Positions 38,778 through 46,511 of a DNA stretch of 64,000 nucleotides are shown in pieces. The number at the start of each line of letters is the position of its first letter. Within the stretch, counting starts at the first letter, position 1. Origin of the DNA: Streptomyces sp. QL37 (GTDB lineage Bacteria; Actinomycetota; Actinomycetes; Streptomycetales; Streptomycetaceae). The notes under the pieces are model-generated. The model worked only from the letters and a program-made list of their open reading frames with translations, searched no databases and was not told where the DNA came from. The stretch is taken from assembly GCF_002941025.1 (NCBI RefSeq), contig NZ_PTJS01000001.1, positions 2,666,001 to 2,730,000 of the forward strand, read 5' to 3'. The position numbers and the translations under genes are program-made.

Positions 38778-40079
38778 ATGAAGCCTCATCGCAGGATCCG
38801 CACTTCCTCCTCCATGAGTTCCAGCCCAGGGGTGAGCCGCCCGGTGCAGGGCGGGCTGACCGTCTCGGCACTGGTTCTCATCCCTCTGCTCGCCGTCGCG
38901 GGGAGCGACGGCATGCGCGCCGCATTCGACTTCACCACCGGCGTCCTGACGCTGGTCTCCCTCACCGCCGCGGTCGCCTGGGGCCTGCTGGCCACCGACC
39001 GGGTGTTCCTCTCGACGCGCCAGCGGATCGTCTGCCAGGGCGTCCACCGGGCCGCCGCCGTCGCCTCGCTCGGATTCCTCCTGCTGCACGGCACGGTGAA
39101 GGTCGCCCTGGGGCACGTCGGTCTGCTCGGCGCCCTCATACCGTTCGGTACGGGCGTGAGCGGGACGGCGGGCCTGATCGGCTTCGGTTCGCTCGCCGGA
39201 CTGCTGATGATCACCGCGGCCGCGACCGGCGCCATGCGCAGCGCCTTCGCCACTCCGGGCAGGGTCGCCGGCCGCTGGCGCGCGCTGCACGCACTGGCCT
39301 ACCCGGCCTGGTGCTCGGCGCTGGTGCACGGGCTGTACGCCGGCCGGGAGCCCGCGACCTGGGTGGTCGTGATGTACATGCTCTGCTTGACGGCTGTGTC
39401 CGCGGTGCTGGCCCTGCGGCTTCTTCCCGACCCGGCCAAGCGTCTGCTCACCGATCTGCTCACCGGCCTGATCCGCCCGGACGGCCCCCCGTCCGCGCCC
39501 GACCCGGTCCTACGCCCTTCCCCGCTCCGCCGCCCTGAACACGCGGCTCCCCCGCCCGTCCGGGGCCTGCCCCCGGACGCGCCCGGCTGGGGCGACGACG
39601 AGCGCGGCTCACGCGGTACCCCGGTCCGCCCCAGGACGCTTTCGGCCCCGGCGCCAGGAGTCTTCGAAGCGCCGAGGCACGGGCCAGGAGCCTTCGAAGC
39701 GCCGAGGCGCGGGCCACAGCCGTACGACCCGTCGCCTTACGGGCATCAGGAGTACGGTGCGCCTCGGAACGAGCCCCCGCCACGCAGCTCCGAGCGGCTC
39801 GACCCGAGCCCGGCTCCGCCCCCGGCGCCGGCGACGGGGCCACGGCCCGGCATCTCCGCGGCGTACCGGGCCGTCTCCCGGCCCTCCGCCCGCCCGACGG
39901 AGCCGACGGACGGCCACTGGCCCGCTCCGGCCCCCGCGCCTCCCGCACAGGCGCTCAGGCCCGCGTACGCCCCGCCCCCCGGCCCCGCCTCCACGCAGGA
40001 GACCGAGCAGTTGCCGGGCCCGCTCTACCCGCCCTCCGCCGGAGAGCCCTGGAACACGCCGGCAGGAGACCGACCGTGA
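38778..40079 (+). CDS. Six-helix membrane protein with ferric-reductase/NOX-like heme histidines
   Basis: 433 residues from ATG 38778. About six transmembrane helices in residues 27-215, then a long disordered Pro/Ala/Arg-rich cytoplasmic tail (about 225-433) with a 30-base tandem repeat encoding GVFEAPRHGP/GAFEAPRRGP near 39658-39717. Two helices carry paired histidines, His90/His104 and His171/His184, with spacings of 14 and 13, which is the pattern of bis-heme-binding ferric reductases and NADPH oxidases. The usual C-terminal FAD/NAD domain is absent. Its stop overlaps the start of the NuoF-like flavoprotein by 4 bases (GTGA), so the two probably form one electron-transfer unit. Confidence 0.75.
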   Translation: MKPHRRIRTSSSMSSSPGVSRPVQGGLTVSALVLIPLLAVAGSDGMRAAFDFTTGVLTLVSLTAAVAWGLLATDRVFLSTRQRIVCQGVHRAAAVASLGFLLLHGTVKVALGHVGLLGALIPFGTGVSGTAGLIGFGSLAGLLMITAAATGAMRSAFATPGRVAGRWRALHALAYPAWCSALVHGLYAGREPATWVVVMYMLCLTAVSAVLALRLLPDPAKRLLTDLLTGLIRPDGPPSAPDPVLRPSPLRRPEHAAPPPVRGLPPDAPGWGDDERGSRGTPVRPRTLSAPAPGVFEAPRHGPGAFEAPRRGPQPYDPSPYGHQEYGAPRNEPPPRSSERLDPSPAPPPAPATGPRPGISAAYRAVSRPSARPTEPTDGHWPAPAPAPPAQALRPAYAPPPGPASTQETEQLPGPLYPPSAGEPWNTPAGDRP

Positions 40080-41650
40080 ACGTCCCCCTCCCCGATGTGC
40101 CCGAGGTCCGCGTCGTCGGACTCCCCCAGCTGACCAGCGGCTTCGACCTGGTGGAACGCCTCGACCTCGCCATGCACCTGAAGGTGCACGGCCCGCTCGA
40201 ACCGATGACCGGCGAGCGGCTGGCCGAACTGGCCGAGTCCATCTCGCTGCGCGGCCGCGGCGGCGCGGGCTTCCCCTTCGGAAAGAAGCTGCGCGCGGTG
40301 GCGAAGGCGTCCGTACGCCGCGGCGTAAGGCCGGTCGTCGTGATCAACGGCAGCGAGGGCGAGCCCGCCTGCCGCAAGGACACCGTGCTGCTCAACCGCG
40401 CCCCGCATCTCATCCTCGACGGCGCCCTGCTCGCCGCGGAGGCGCTCGGCGCACGCACGCTGGTCGTGGCCGTCACGCGTAACTCGACGGAGATCTCCGT
40501 ACGGACCGCCCTGGCCGAACGCGGTCTGTCCGACCGGCGTGGCCGGCATCTCCGTGCCCGGGTCGTGCGCACCCCGGAGCGCATGGTCTCCGGGGAGGCC
40601 TCTGCGGTCATCCGGGCGGTGAACGGCGGTCCCGCCCTGCCGCCGGGCCGCCGCGAGCGCGCCGCGGAGTCCGGTGTCGCCGGCGCCCCGACCCTCCTGT
40701 CCAACGCGGAGACCTACGCGCAGCTCGCCGTCGCCGCACGGCTCGGCGCCCGCCGCTACGGGCACTCCGGCCTGCCCGACGAACCCGGCACGGTGCTGCT
40801 CACTGTCTCCGGGGCGGTGGCCCGCCCGATGGTGATCGAGGTGCCCACCGGCGTGCCCCTGCGCTACGTCCTGCAGCTGGCCGGTGCTCCGCCGCTGCCC
40901 CAGGGCGTGCTGACCGGCGGCTATCACGGCAACTGGATCGACGTGCTCGCCGCACACGACGCCATGGTCTCCAGGGCGTCCCTGGCAGCGGCGGGCGGCG
41001 CGCTCGGCGCCGGGGCCATCCTGCCGATCGGGCCGGAGACCTGCCCGATCGGGGAGTCGCTGAGGATCGCGAACTGGCTGGCCGCCGAGACCGCGGGCCA
41101 GTGCGGCCCGTGCAAGCTAGGGCTGCCCGCCGCGGCGGGCGGTCTCTCCGACGTGCTGAACGGCGGCGGCCCCGCCGCCCTGGAGGCGCTCCGCGAGGTG
41201 ACCCAGGCGGTGAAGGGCCGCGGGGCGTGCAAGCACCCGGACGGATCCGCCCGGTTCCTGGCCTCGACCCTCTCGGCGTTCACGGACGATCTCGCCGCGC
41301 ACGTGCTGGACGGCGGCTGCGGACGGGAGACGCTCGGGGTGCTGCCGCTGCCCTCGCCCGGCTACGAGGACCTGGCGGAGTCCATCCCGAGCGGAGAGAA
41401 GCTGGCGGTGGACTGGACGCTCTGCCAGGGGCACGGTCTCTGCGCGGACATCGTTCCCGAGCTGATCAGGCTGGGCCCCGACGGCTACCCGGCGCTCGCG
41501 GACACCACTGTTCCGATGCATCTGCGGGGCCGCGCCCAGCGCGCCGTACGGAGGTGTCCCGCTCTGGCGCTGCGTATCGAACAGGCGCCCGCAGAAGGCC
41601 CCGCGCGCCCGGGCATCCGGCGCCGGGCCCTGGGCGGCGGACGCGGCTGA
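40076..41650 (+). CDS. NuoF-like flavoprotein fused to a 3Fe-4S-type ferredoxin domain
   Basis: 524 residues. The 51-kDa/NuoF-like part has RGRGGAGFPFGK (59-70) and GSEGEP (92-97) for FMN/NADH binding, an SLBB-like part (about 240-330), and the cluster region GQCGPC (Cys343, Cys346) with GRGACKHPDG (Cys385). The first cluster Cys of canonical ESCGxCxPC is Ala340 here. The C-terminal domain (about 440-500) is ferredoxin-like with Cys450, Cys456 and Cys494 in CQGHGLC...RRCP, fitting a 3Fe-4S cluster. Starts at GTG overlapping the membrane protein. Predicted to pass electrons from NAD(P)H towards the membrane heme protein. Not a complex I subunit: no nuo genes nearby. Confidence 0.8.
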   Translation: MNVPLPDVPEVRVVGLPQLTSGFDLVERLDLAMHLKVHGPLEPMTGERLAELAESISLRGRGGAGFPFGKKLRAVAKASVRRGVRPVVVINGSEGEPACRKDTVLLNRAPHLILDGALLAAEALGARTLVVAVTRNSTEISVRTALAERGLSDRRGRHLRARVVRTPERMVSGEASAVIRAVNGGPALPPGRRERAAESGVAGAPTLLSNAETYAQLAVAARLGARRYGHSGLPDEPGTVLLTVSGAVARPMVIEVPTGVPLRYVLQLAGAPPLPQGVLTGGYHGNWIDVLAAHDAMVSRASLAAAGGALGAGAILPIGPETCPIGESLRIANWLAAETAGQCGPCKLGLPAAAGGLSDVLNGGGPAALEALREVTQAVKGRGACKHPDGSARFLASTLSAFTDDLAAHVLDGGCGRETLGVLPLPSPGYEDLAESIPSGEKLAVDWTLCQGHGLCADIVPELIRLGPDGYPALADTTVPMHLRGRAQRAVRRCPALALRIEQAPAEGPARPGIRRRALGGGRG

Positions 41651-41694
41651 CCGGCGCGGCGCCCGGCGGCGGCAGGGGGTGAGGGACACAACAA

Positions 41695-41727
41695 GAAGCG
41701 GGTCATCCGATTCGGATGACCCGCTTC
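41695..41727 (-). terminator. Terminator downstream of first tRNA-Ala
   Basis: A 14-base perfect stem GAAGCGGGTCATCC/GGATGACCCGCTTC around a 5-base loop, 8 bases past the tRNA. The symmetry also makes it usable by the NuoF-like gene on the other strand (stop 41650). Confidence 0.85.
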
Positions 41728-41734
41728 CTCACTG

Positions 41735-41807
41735 TGGAGCTAAGGAGAATTGAACTCCTGACCTCCTGCATGCCATGCAGGCGCTCTACCAACTGAGCTA
41801 TAGCCCC
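41735..41807 (-). tRNA. tRNA-Ala (GGC)
   Basis: 73 bases fold into a full cloverleaf: acceptor GGGGCTA/TAGCTCC with the G3:U70 pair that identifies alanine tRNAs, D-arm GCTCAGTTGGTAGAGC, anticodon stem CCTGC/GCAGG with loop ATGGCAT (anticodon GGC), and T-arm with TTCAATTC. CCA is not encoded. Identical to the copy at 42658-42730. Confidence 0.97.
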
Positions 41808-41970
41808 GTGCTGTTTGCCGCCCGGTTCCCCCGGCGACATCGAGAACATTACACGGTCCCCCCGGCCCATCAAAAATCGTTTCCACTCTGTCCATGTATG
41901 ACCGGTGCGCACCGCCCTGACCAGCGGTTGCTCCGGTCACGAGGAGAGCCCACCGGAGACGCACGACACG

Positions 41971-42204
41971 TCAGGCGGTGGCGAAGGAGTAGAACCGCTT
42001 CAGGGTGCAGTGCTCCTCGAGGAGCCGGCCGTAGATGGGTTCCCCCTCGAGCTCCCGGTACGTCTCGATGGGGTCCCCTTTTATGATCAGCGCCCGCGCG
42101 CACTCCTCGCACCAGTACTGGAACTCCGCGTTGACGGGGTCCATGTCCCGGACGATGGGCGTACCGCTGCCGCACCAGTCGCACTTCCTCCTGTGTGCAC
42201 CCAT
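41971..42204 (-). CDS. Small Cys-rich (zinc-ribbon-like) protein
   Basis: 77 residues: MGAHRRKCDWCGSGTPIVRD..., with CDWCG (Cys8, Cys11) and WCEEC (near residues 32-35), spaced as a four-cysteine zinc site, followed by a helical acidic half. Start ATG 42204 has GGAG nine bases upstream; upstream in-frame starts to 42429 lack support. Sits between two identical tRNA-Ala genes on the same strand. Function unknown; a nucleic-acid or protein-binding zinc ribbon is an inference. Confidence 0.75.
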   Translation of the reverse strand: MGAHRRKCDWCGSGTPIVRDMDPVNAEFQYWCEECARALIIKGDPIETYRELEGEPIYGRLLEEHCTLKRFYSFATA

Positions 42205-42620
42205 CCGGTCAGCTCCGGGGGTGGCCGCAGGCCGCGCACGCGGAGGAGCCCTCTTGCGGGGCGACGGCAGAACGGGTCGCGGTGAATCCATGAGCGGCGG
42301 AGCGGTGTCCGGCGGAGAGATGGGTCGCGGTGGGGGCAAGGGGCGGGCCCGGGGCCCGCACGCGGCTCGCAGGCATCGCGCTCCCTCCCGATCGGTCCGT
42401 CGCCCCCTCCGGCGCTCCGATTCTGCCATGACCCCGCAAGGAGGTCAGCCCGACGAGCACCCCGCTGAGCGGCTTTGCCCTGGAGGAAGAAGACCGGAGC
42501 GCCCGCCGCACCTGCGAAGAAGGCACCGGAGGGCCCTGTCGGCCCTTGTCCCAGGCGGGCCAGGGCAGTTGAGGCGAGGCAGCGCGGACCACCGCGCCGG
42601 ATCCCCATGAACGGCAAAAA
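42205..42620. other. Gap without a recognisable gene
   Basis: Apart from overlapping open frames without family resemblance or ribosome sites I see nothing coding here. The frames overlap on both strands and have the compositional look of shadow frames. Promoter of the 77-residue gene is presumably here but has no clear consensus. Confidence 0.5.
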
Positions 42621-42652
42621 AAGATCCCGCCCCCTACTGGGGACGGGATCTT
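42621..42652 (-). terminator. Terminator downstream of second tRNA-Ala
   Basis: Stem AAGATCCCG/CGGGATCTT with an inner CCCC/GGGG pairing and a run of T on the transcript strand (complement of A-run 42615-42622). It ends the tRNA transcript read from 42730. Confidence 0.85.
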
Positions 42653-42657
42653 GATTG

Positions 42658-42730
42658 TGGAGCTAAGGAGAATTGAACTCCTGACCTCCTGCATGCCATG
42701 CAGGCGCTCTACCAACTGAGCTATAGCCCC
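42658..42730 (-). tRNA. tRNA-Ala (GGC), second copy
   Basis: Identical over all 73 bases to the tRNA at 41735-41807, including anticodon GGC and the G3:U70 pair. The flanking TGTG before and G after are shared too, but the duplication does not extend to the terminators, which differ. Confidence 0.97.
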
Positions 42731-42846
42731 GCTGTTCGCTGTGTTTCCCTGCGTTTCCGCGCTGCGAACAAGAAGAACTTTAGCCTGCGACGAGCCGGAA
42801 AGTGAAATCCGGTCCCCGGCGCCCTGAGCGGGCCTCCGGGCACCCG

Positions 42847-43500
42847 CTAGTCGTCGTCCCCGAGGACGGGTTCGGGAAGTGTCCCGGCGTTGTGCTCGAG
42901 GAGGCGCCAGCCTCGCGCGCCCTCGCCGAGAACGGACCAGCAACAGTTGGACAGCCCGCCGAGCCCCTCCCAGTGGTGGGCCTCGAGACCGAGCAGCCGG
43001 CCGATGGTCGTCCGGATGGTGCCTCCGTGGCTCACGACGACGAGTGTGCCCGCGTCGGGCAGCTTGCCTGCGTGCTGCAGGACCACCGGGGCGGCCCGGT
43101 CGGCGACCTCGGTCTCCAGCTCGCCACCGCCCCTGCGGACGGGTTCACCGCGCTTCCACGCGGCGTACTGCTCGCCGTACTGCCCGACGATCTCCTCGTG
43201 CGTGAGGCCCTGCCAGGCGCCCGCGTACGTCTCGCGCAGCGCTGAATCGTGCGCCACGTCGAGACCGGTCACCGAGGCGAGCTCGCCGGCCGTGGCCGCC
43301 GCCCGACGCAGGTCGGACGCCACGATCGCGTCCGGCTGCAGCGAGGCGAGCAGCCGGGCGGCGCGACGGGCCTGGCCGACACCGGTCTCGGTCAGCTCGA
43401 TGTCCGTGGAGCCCTGGAAACGACGCTCCAGATTCCAGGCCGTCTGCCCGTGCCGCCAGAGGACGATCTTGCGGCCCCTGCCGCTGCTGCTGCCGTTCAG
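42847..43500 (-). CDS. Histidine phosphatase family protein (CTG start)
   Basis: A 217-residue phosphoglycerate-mutase-like phosphatase: catalytic RHGQTAWN near residues 16-23, ASDLRRAAATAGEL, and VVVSHGGTIRTTIG with the second catalytic His. The protein must begin upstream of the first ATG/GTG available (43323), because the catalytic RHG lies at about 43455. The only in-frame initiator after the previous stop is CTG at 43500, which overlaps the rsfS stop (CTGA). Substrate unknown. Last gene of nadD-LCP-rsfS. Confidence 0.82.
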   Translation of the reverse strand: MNGSSSGRGRKIVLWRHGQTAWNLERRFQGSTDIELTETGVGQARRAARLLASLQPDAIVASDLRRAAATAGELASVTGLDVAHDSALRETYAGAWQGLTHEEIVGQYGEQYAAWKRGEPVRRGGGELETEVADRAAPVVLQHAGKLPDAGTLVVVSHGGTIRTTIGRLLGLEAHHWEGLGGLSNCCWSVLGEGARGWRLLEHNAGTLPEPVLGDDD

Positions 43501-43928
43501 CTCTGGTCACCTTCCGTGCCGCCGTTGAGCTGGGCGTGCTCCTCGGCCTTGCCCCGGGTCTTGAGCGCGTCCTCCGGGAGGGCGATCTCGGGGCAGTCCT
43601 TCCACAGTCGCTCGAGCGCGTAGAACACACGCTCCTCGCTGTGCTGGACGTGGATCACGATGTCGACGTAGTCGAGCAGGATCCAGCGGGCGTCGCGGTC
43701 GCCCTCGCGGCGCACCGGCTTGGCGCCGAGCTCCTTCTGCAGCCGCTCCTCGATCTCGTCGACGATCGACTTGACCTGGCGGTCGTTGGGGGCCGAGGCC
43801 AGCAGGAAGGCGTCGGTGATCGACAGCACGTCGCTGACGTCGTAGGCGATGATGTCGTGCGCGAGCCGGTCGGCCGCCGCCTGGGCGGCGGCGTTGATGA
43901 GCTCGATGGAGCGGTCCGTGGCGGTCAC
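43497..43928 (-). CDS. rsfS: Ribosome silencing factor RsfS
   Basis: A 143-residue RsfS/Iojap-like protein with the core AIDVSDVLSITDAFLLAS-type segment (YDVSDVLSITDAFLLAS near residue 30), NDRQVKSIVDEIEERL and RWILLDYVDIVIHVQHSEERVFYALERLW. RsfS binds uL14 and prevents 30S/50S joining under starvation. Its stop overlaps the CTG start of the phosphatase gene. Confidence 0.96.
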   Translation of the reverse strand: MTATDRSIELINAAAQAAADRLAHDIIAYDVSDVLSITDAFLLASAPNDRQVKSIVDEIEERLQKELGAKPVRREGDRDARWILLDYVDIVIHVQHSEERVFYALERLWKDCPEIALPEDALKTRGKAEEHAQLNGGTEGDQS

Positions 43929-43988
43929 ATGCAGGCTTTCGTCGGCGGTCAGATCGACCTCTAGGGTCTCACGGACCGCCGACAGCCC

Positions 43989-45257
43989 TTACGACGTCGG
44001 CTCGGCGATCTTGTAGTCCTGTCCGAGGGCGACGGACACGTCGGCGTTCGCGGCCGGCTTGCCCTTCTTCACGACGCTCTCCGGCAGGCCCAGGGTCTTG
44101 GCGACCTCGACCGCCTTCGCCTTGTCCTCAGCCGCCCCGTAGACCACCTCGGACGACGCGGCGGTGTCCGCCCTGCCGCTGTCGACGAAGGAGTAGCCCC
44201 CGTTGACGAGCTGCACCCTGGCGTTCTCCGTGCCCTTCGTGTTGCCCGTGGCGTTCCTGATGCCGACACGTACCGCCGCGTCCTGGTCCGGGGCCTTCAC
44301 CTTGCCGCCCAGGACGTCCTTGACGACGCTCTCGGTCGCCGCGTCGGTGAGGGTTCCGTCGCTCTGGACCGGGAGCAGTTCCGTCTCGTAGTCGCCCACC
44401 TTGGCGTGACCGGCCAGCTTCGCGAGCGAGGCGCCCAGGTCCTGCTCCGGCAGGGACGGGTCGAGGATCTGCGCGAGGGTCTCGATGGTGACGGTCGCGG
44501 CCTTGGGGTCCTCGGACAGCTTGCGCAGCACGCTGCGCATGACCTGCCCGAAGCGCGTCAGCTGCTTGGCCTCCGGCTCGCCCGCGCCCTGGTAGGTGGC
44601 GTACGCGACGGCCATCGGGCCGCTCAGCGTCTGCGCCTCCCCCTTGTTCACCAGGGGCGCCGCGCCCTTCTTGGAATCAGGTACGGCGGTGTCGGTGTCG
44701 ACCTCGATGTTGCCCACCAGCTCGACGAGGTTCTCGAGGTACGGGGTGTCGAGTCGCCAGGTCCCGCTGATGCTGGTGCCGAGCAGGGTGTCGATCGCCT
44801 CACGGGTGCCGGTGGACCCGTCGTCGTCGACGGACTTGCCGAGCGTGGTGGTGGACCCGTCGTCCGCGGCCACGGCCAGCGAGTTGGGGAGCAGGACGGT
44901 GGTGCCCTGCCCGGTGGTGACGTTGTCGACGAGCAGCGCCGTCGAGGTGCCGCCCTTCTTGGTGTTGTGCAGGTGGACGACGATGACGTCCCGCTTCTGC
45001 GGTCCCGTCGCCGCGGTGTTCTGCTCGTCCTTGCCCGAGACTCCGGGGATCTTTCCGGCGAACCAGAGGTAGCCCGCTCCGCCGACGACCACGAGAGCCA
45101 CGACGACTATGAGCGCGACCATCCGGTTGTGCCCGCGCCGGCGTGCTTCCTCGCGCCGCTCGCTACGGCTCTCGGTGAATTTGAGCCAGTCGATGACATC
45201 TTCGGAGTCCTCGTCGGGCTCCTCGATGAAGGAGAACTGCTCGGTGCGGTAGTCGCG
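43989..45257 (-). pseudogene. LCP (LytR-CpsA-Psr)/LytR_C protein, C-terminal fragment
   Basis: Reading from about 45257, the frame gives [20 protein letters not shown], a basic stretch, a transmembrane helix ([21 protein letters not shown]), an extracellular LCP-like domain ([11 protein letters not shown] to FGQVMRSVLRKL) and a C-terminal LytR_C domain (AVRVGIRNATGNTKGTENAR). LCP proteins transfer glycopolymers to peptidoglycan. The usual catalytic arginine motifs are replaced (LLPNSL instead of SIPRDS), so it may be non-catalytic. The natural N terminus lies at 46150-46492, and the stretch between is rearranged. I treat it as one gene broken in this sequence. Confidence 0.75.
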
Positions 45258-46149
45258 GTCGGCACGAAGACGACCTCGTCCAGGTGGAAATGGGCCGCGA
45301 CCTCGCTGGCCGTGGCCGACTCCCCACAGCAGTGGAACGCGCCCCAGGCCCCCGCCGCACCGGCGGGGGCCTGGGGCGCGTTCCACTGCTGGGTGGCGTA
45401 CGGGTCGTACTGCTGCTGGCCCTGCTGCTGATAGACCGGCTGCCCGTACTCGTCGTAGCCGTACCCCTGCTGCGTCGGCTGCGCCTGTTGCTGGGGCGGC
45501 TGCTGGGGGGCGTACGGCTCCGACTCCGCCCGGCAGCCGGCCGGGGCCGCCCCCAGGTGGCCGTGATGGATCGGGTCGAAGGTCCCGCCCTCCTTGGGGT
45601 TGTGCAGGTGGACGACGATGACGTCCCGCTTCTGCGGTCCCGTCGCCGCGGTGTTCTGCTCGTCCTTGCCCGAGACTCCGGGGATCTTTCCGGCGAACCA
45701 GAGGTAGCCCGCTCCGCCGACGCCCTGTCCCAGATCCTGACCTGGCGGGACGCCGAGGAGCTCTTCTCGCTCTCCCACTTCATCGGCGTGACCCGTCCGG
45801 GGCATCTGCTGACGGACGACGGGCTACCCAAGGGCGGCGTCTCGCTGATGGAGGTGCCCGCGCTGGCGATCTCGTCCACGGACTGCCGTGCCAGGGTCGC
45901 GCAGGGGGAGCCGGTCTGGTACCTCGTGCCGGACGGTGTCGTCCGCTACATCGACAAGCGCCAGCTGTACCGCGGCGAGTGAGCCACGGAGAGGGGCACC
46001 TGTGACCGACCGACACGACCCGTACGCCACCCAGCAGCCGCCCCAGCAACAGGCGCAGCCGACGCAGCAGGGGTACGGCTACGACGGCGGCGACTACGGC
46101 GCGTACGGCGACGACCCCGGCGGGCAGCCAGCCGTGGACGCCCCCCCCC
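45256..46149. repeat. Mosaic of local duplicated and inverted fragments (probable misassembly)
   Basis: Segments map to neighbouring sequence. 45256-45312 equals 46979-47035 (nadD). 45397-45461 equals 46378-46442 and 45451-45507 equals 46213-46269 (LCP N terminus). 45561-45590 equals 47047-47076. 45599-45722 equals 44964-45087 (LCP body). 45715-46026 is an inverted copy of 46779-46468 (nadD 3' end and LCP start). 45327-45391 is a 31-base inverted repeat around CAC. Only small pieces are not duplicated elsewhere. Junctions show short homologies. This is not a plausible gene region. Confidence 0.85.
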
Positions 46150-46284
46150 GGGGGGGGGCGTCCACGGCTGGCTGCCCGCCGGGGTCGTCGCCGTACGCGC
46201 CGTAGTCGCCGCCGTCGTAGCCGTACCCCTGCTGCGTCGGCTGCGCCTGTTGCTGGGGCGGCTGCTGGGTGGCGTACGGGTCGT
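46015..46284. repeat. 270-bp perfect palindrome with C9/G9 centre
   Basis: Each base from 46015 to 46149 is complementary to its mirror from 46284 down to 46150, with no spacer; the centre is nine C followed by nine G. The right arm is LCP N-terminal coding sequence and the left arm its inverted copy. Confidence 0.95.
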
Positions 46285-46492
46285 ACTGCTGCTGCGTACC
46301 GGCGTACGGGTCGTAGCCGTAGCCCTGCTGCGTCTGCCCGTTCAGCTGGGGCTGCTGGGGCTGCTGGGGCTGCTGTGCGTACGGGTCGTACTGCTGCTGG
46401 CCCTGCTGCTGATAGACCGGCTGCCCGTACTCGTCGTAGCCGATGATCTGCGGCTGCTGGTACGGGTCGTACGGGTCGTGTCGGTCGGTCAC
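46150..46492 (-). pseudogene. LCP protein, N-terminal fragment (Gln/Tyr-rich tail)
   Basis: From GTG 46492, preceded by GAGGGG, the frame encodes VTDRHDPYDPYQQPQ and then repeated QQYDPYA/QQGYGYD units, a disordered Gln/Tyr/Pro-rich cytoplasmic tail of the LCP gene downstream of nadD. It stops being interpretable at the C9/G9 tract after GGQPAVD. Together with 43989-45257 it makes one gene. The low-complexity codon repeats are likely what defeated assembly. Confidence 0.8.
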
Positions 46493-46511
46493 AGGTGCCC
46501 CTCTCCGTGGC

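Noticed and set aside
35706..40079. 1457-codon forward open frame across the leuS region
   Set aside because: Its first 1000 codons are antisense to leuS, with repetitive Arg/Gly/Val composition. Only the part after ATG 38778 is a real gene.
42035..42943. Several 150-240-codon frames between and across the tRNAs
   Set aside because: They run through tRNA genes or both strands of the gap with no ribosome site or family resemblance.
42847..43323. Histidine phosphatase starting at GTG 43323
   Set aside because: That start removes the catalytic RHG motif, so the gene must begin upstream.
45715..46004. Second, forward-strand copy of nadD 3' end as a real duplication
   Set aside because: It is part of the mosaic and palindrome, lacks the start half and has no independent promoter.
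46141..46158. C9/G9 tract as a quadruplex or replication element
   Set aside because: It is the junction point of a fold-back and surrounded by rearranged copies, so an artefact is more likely.
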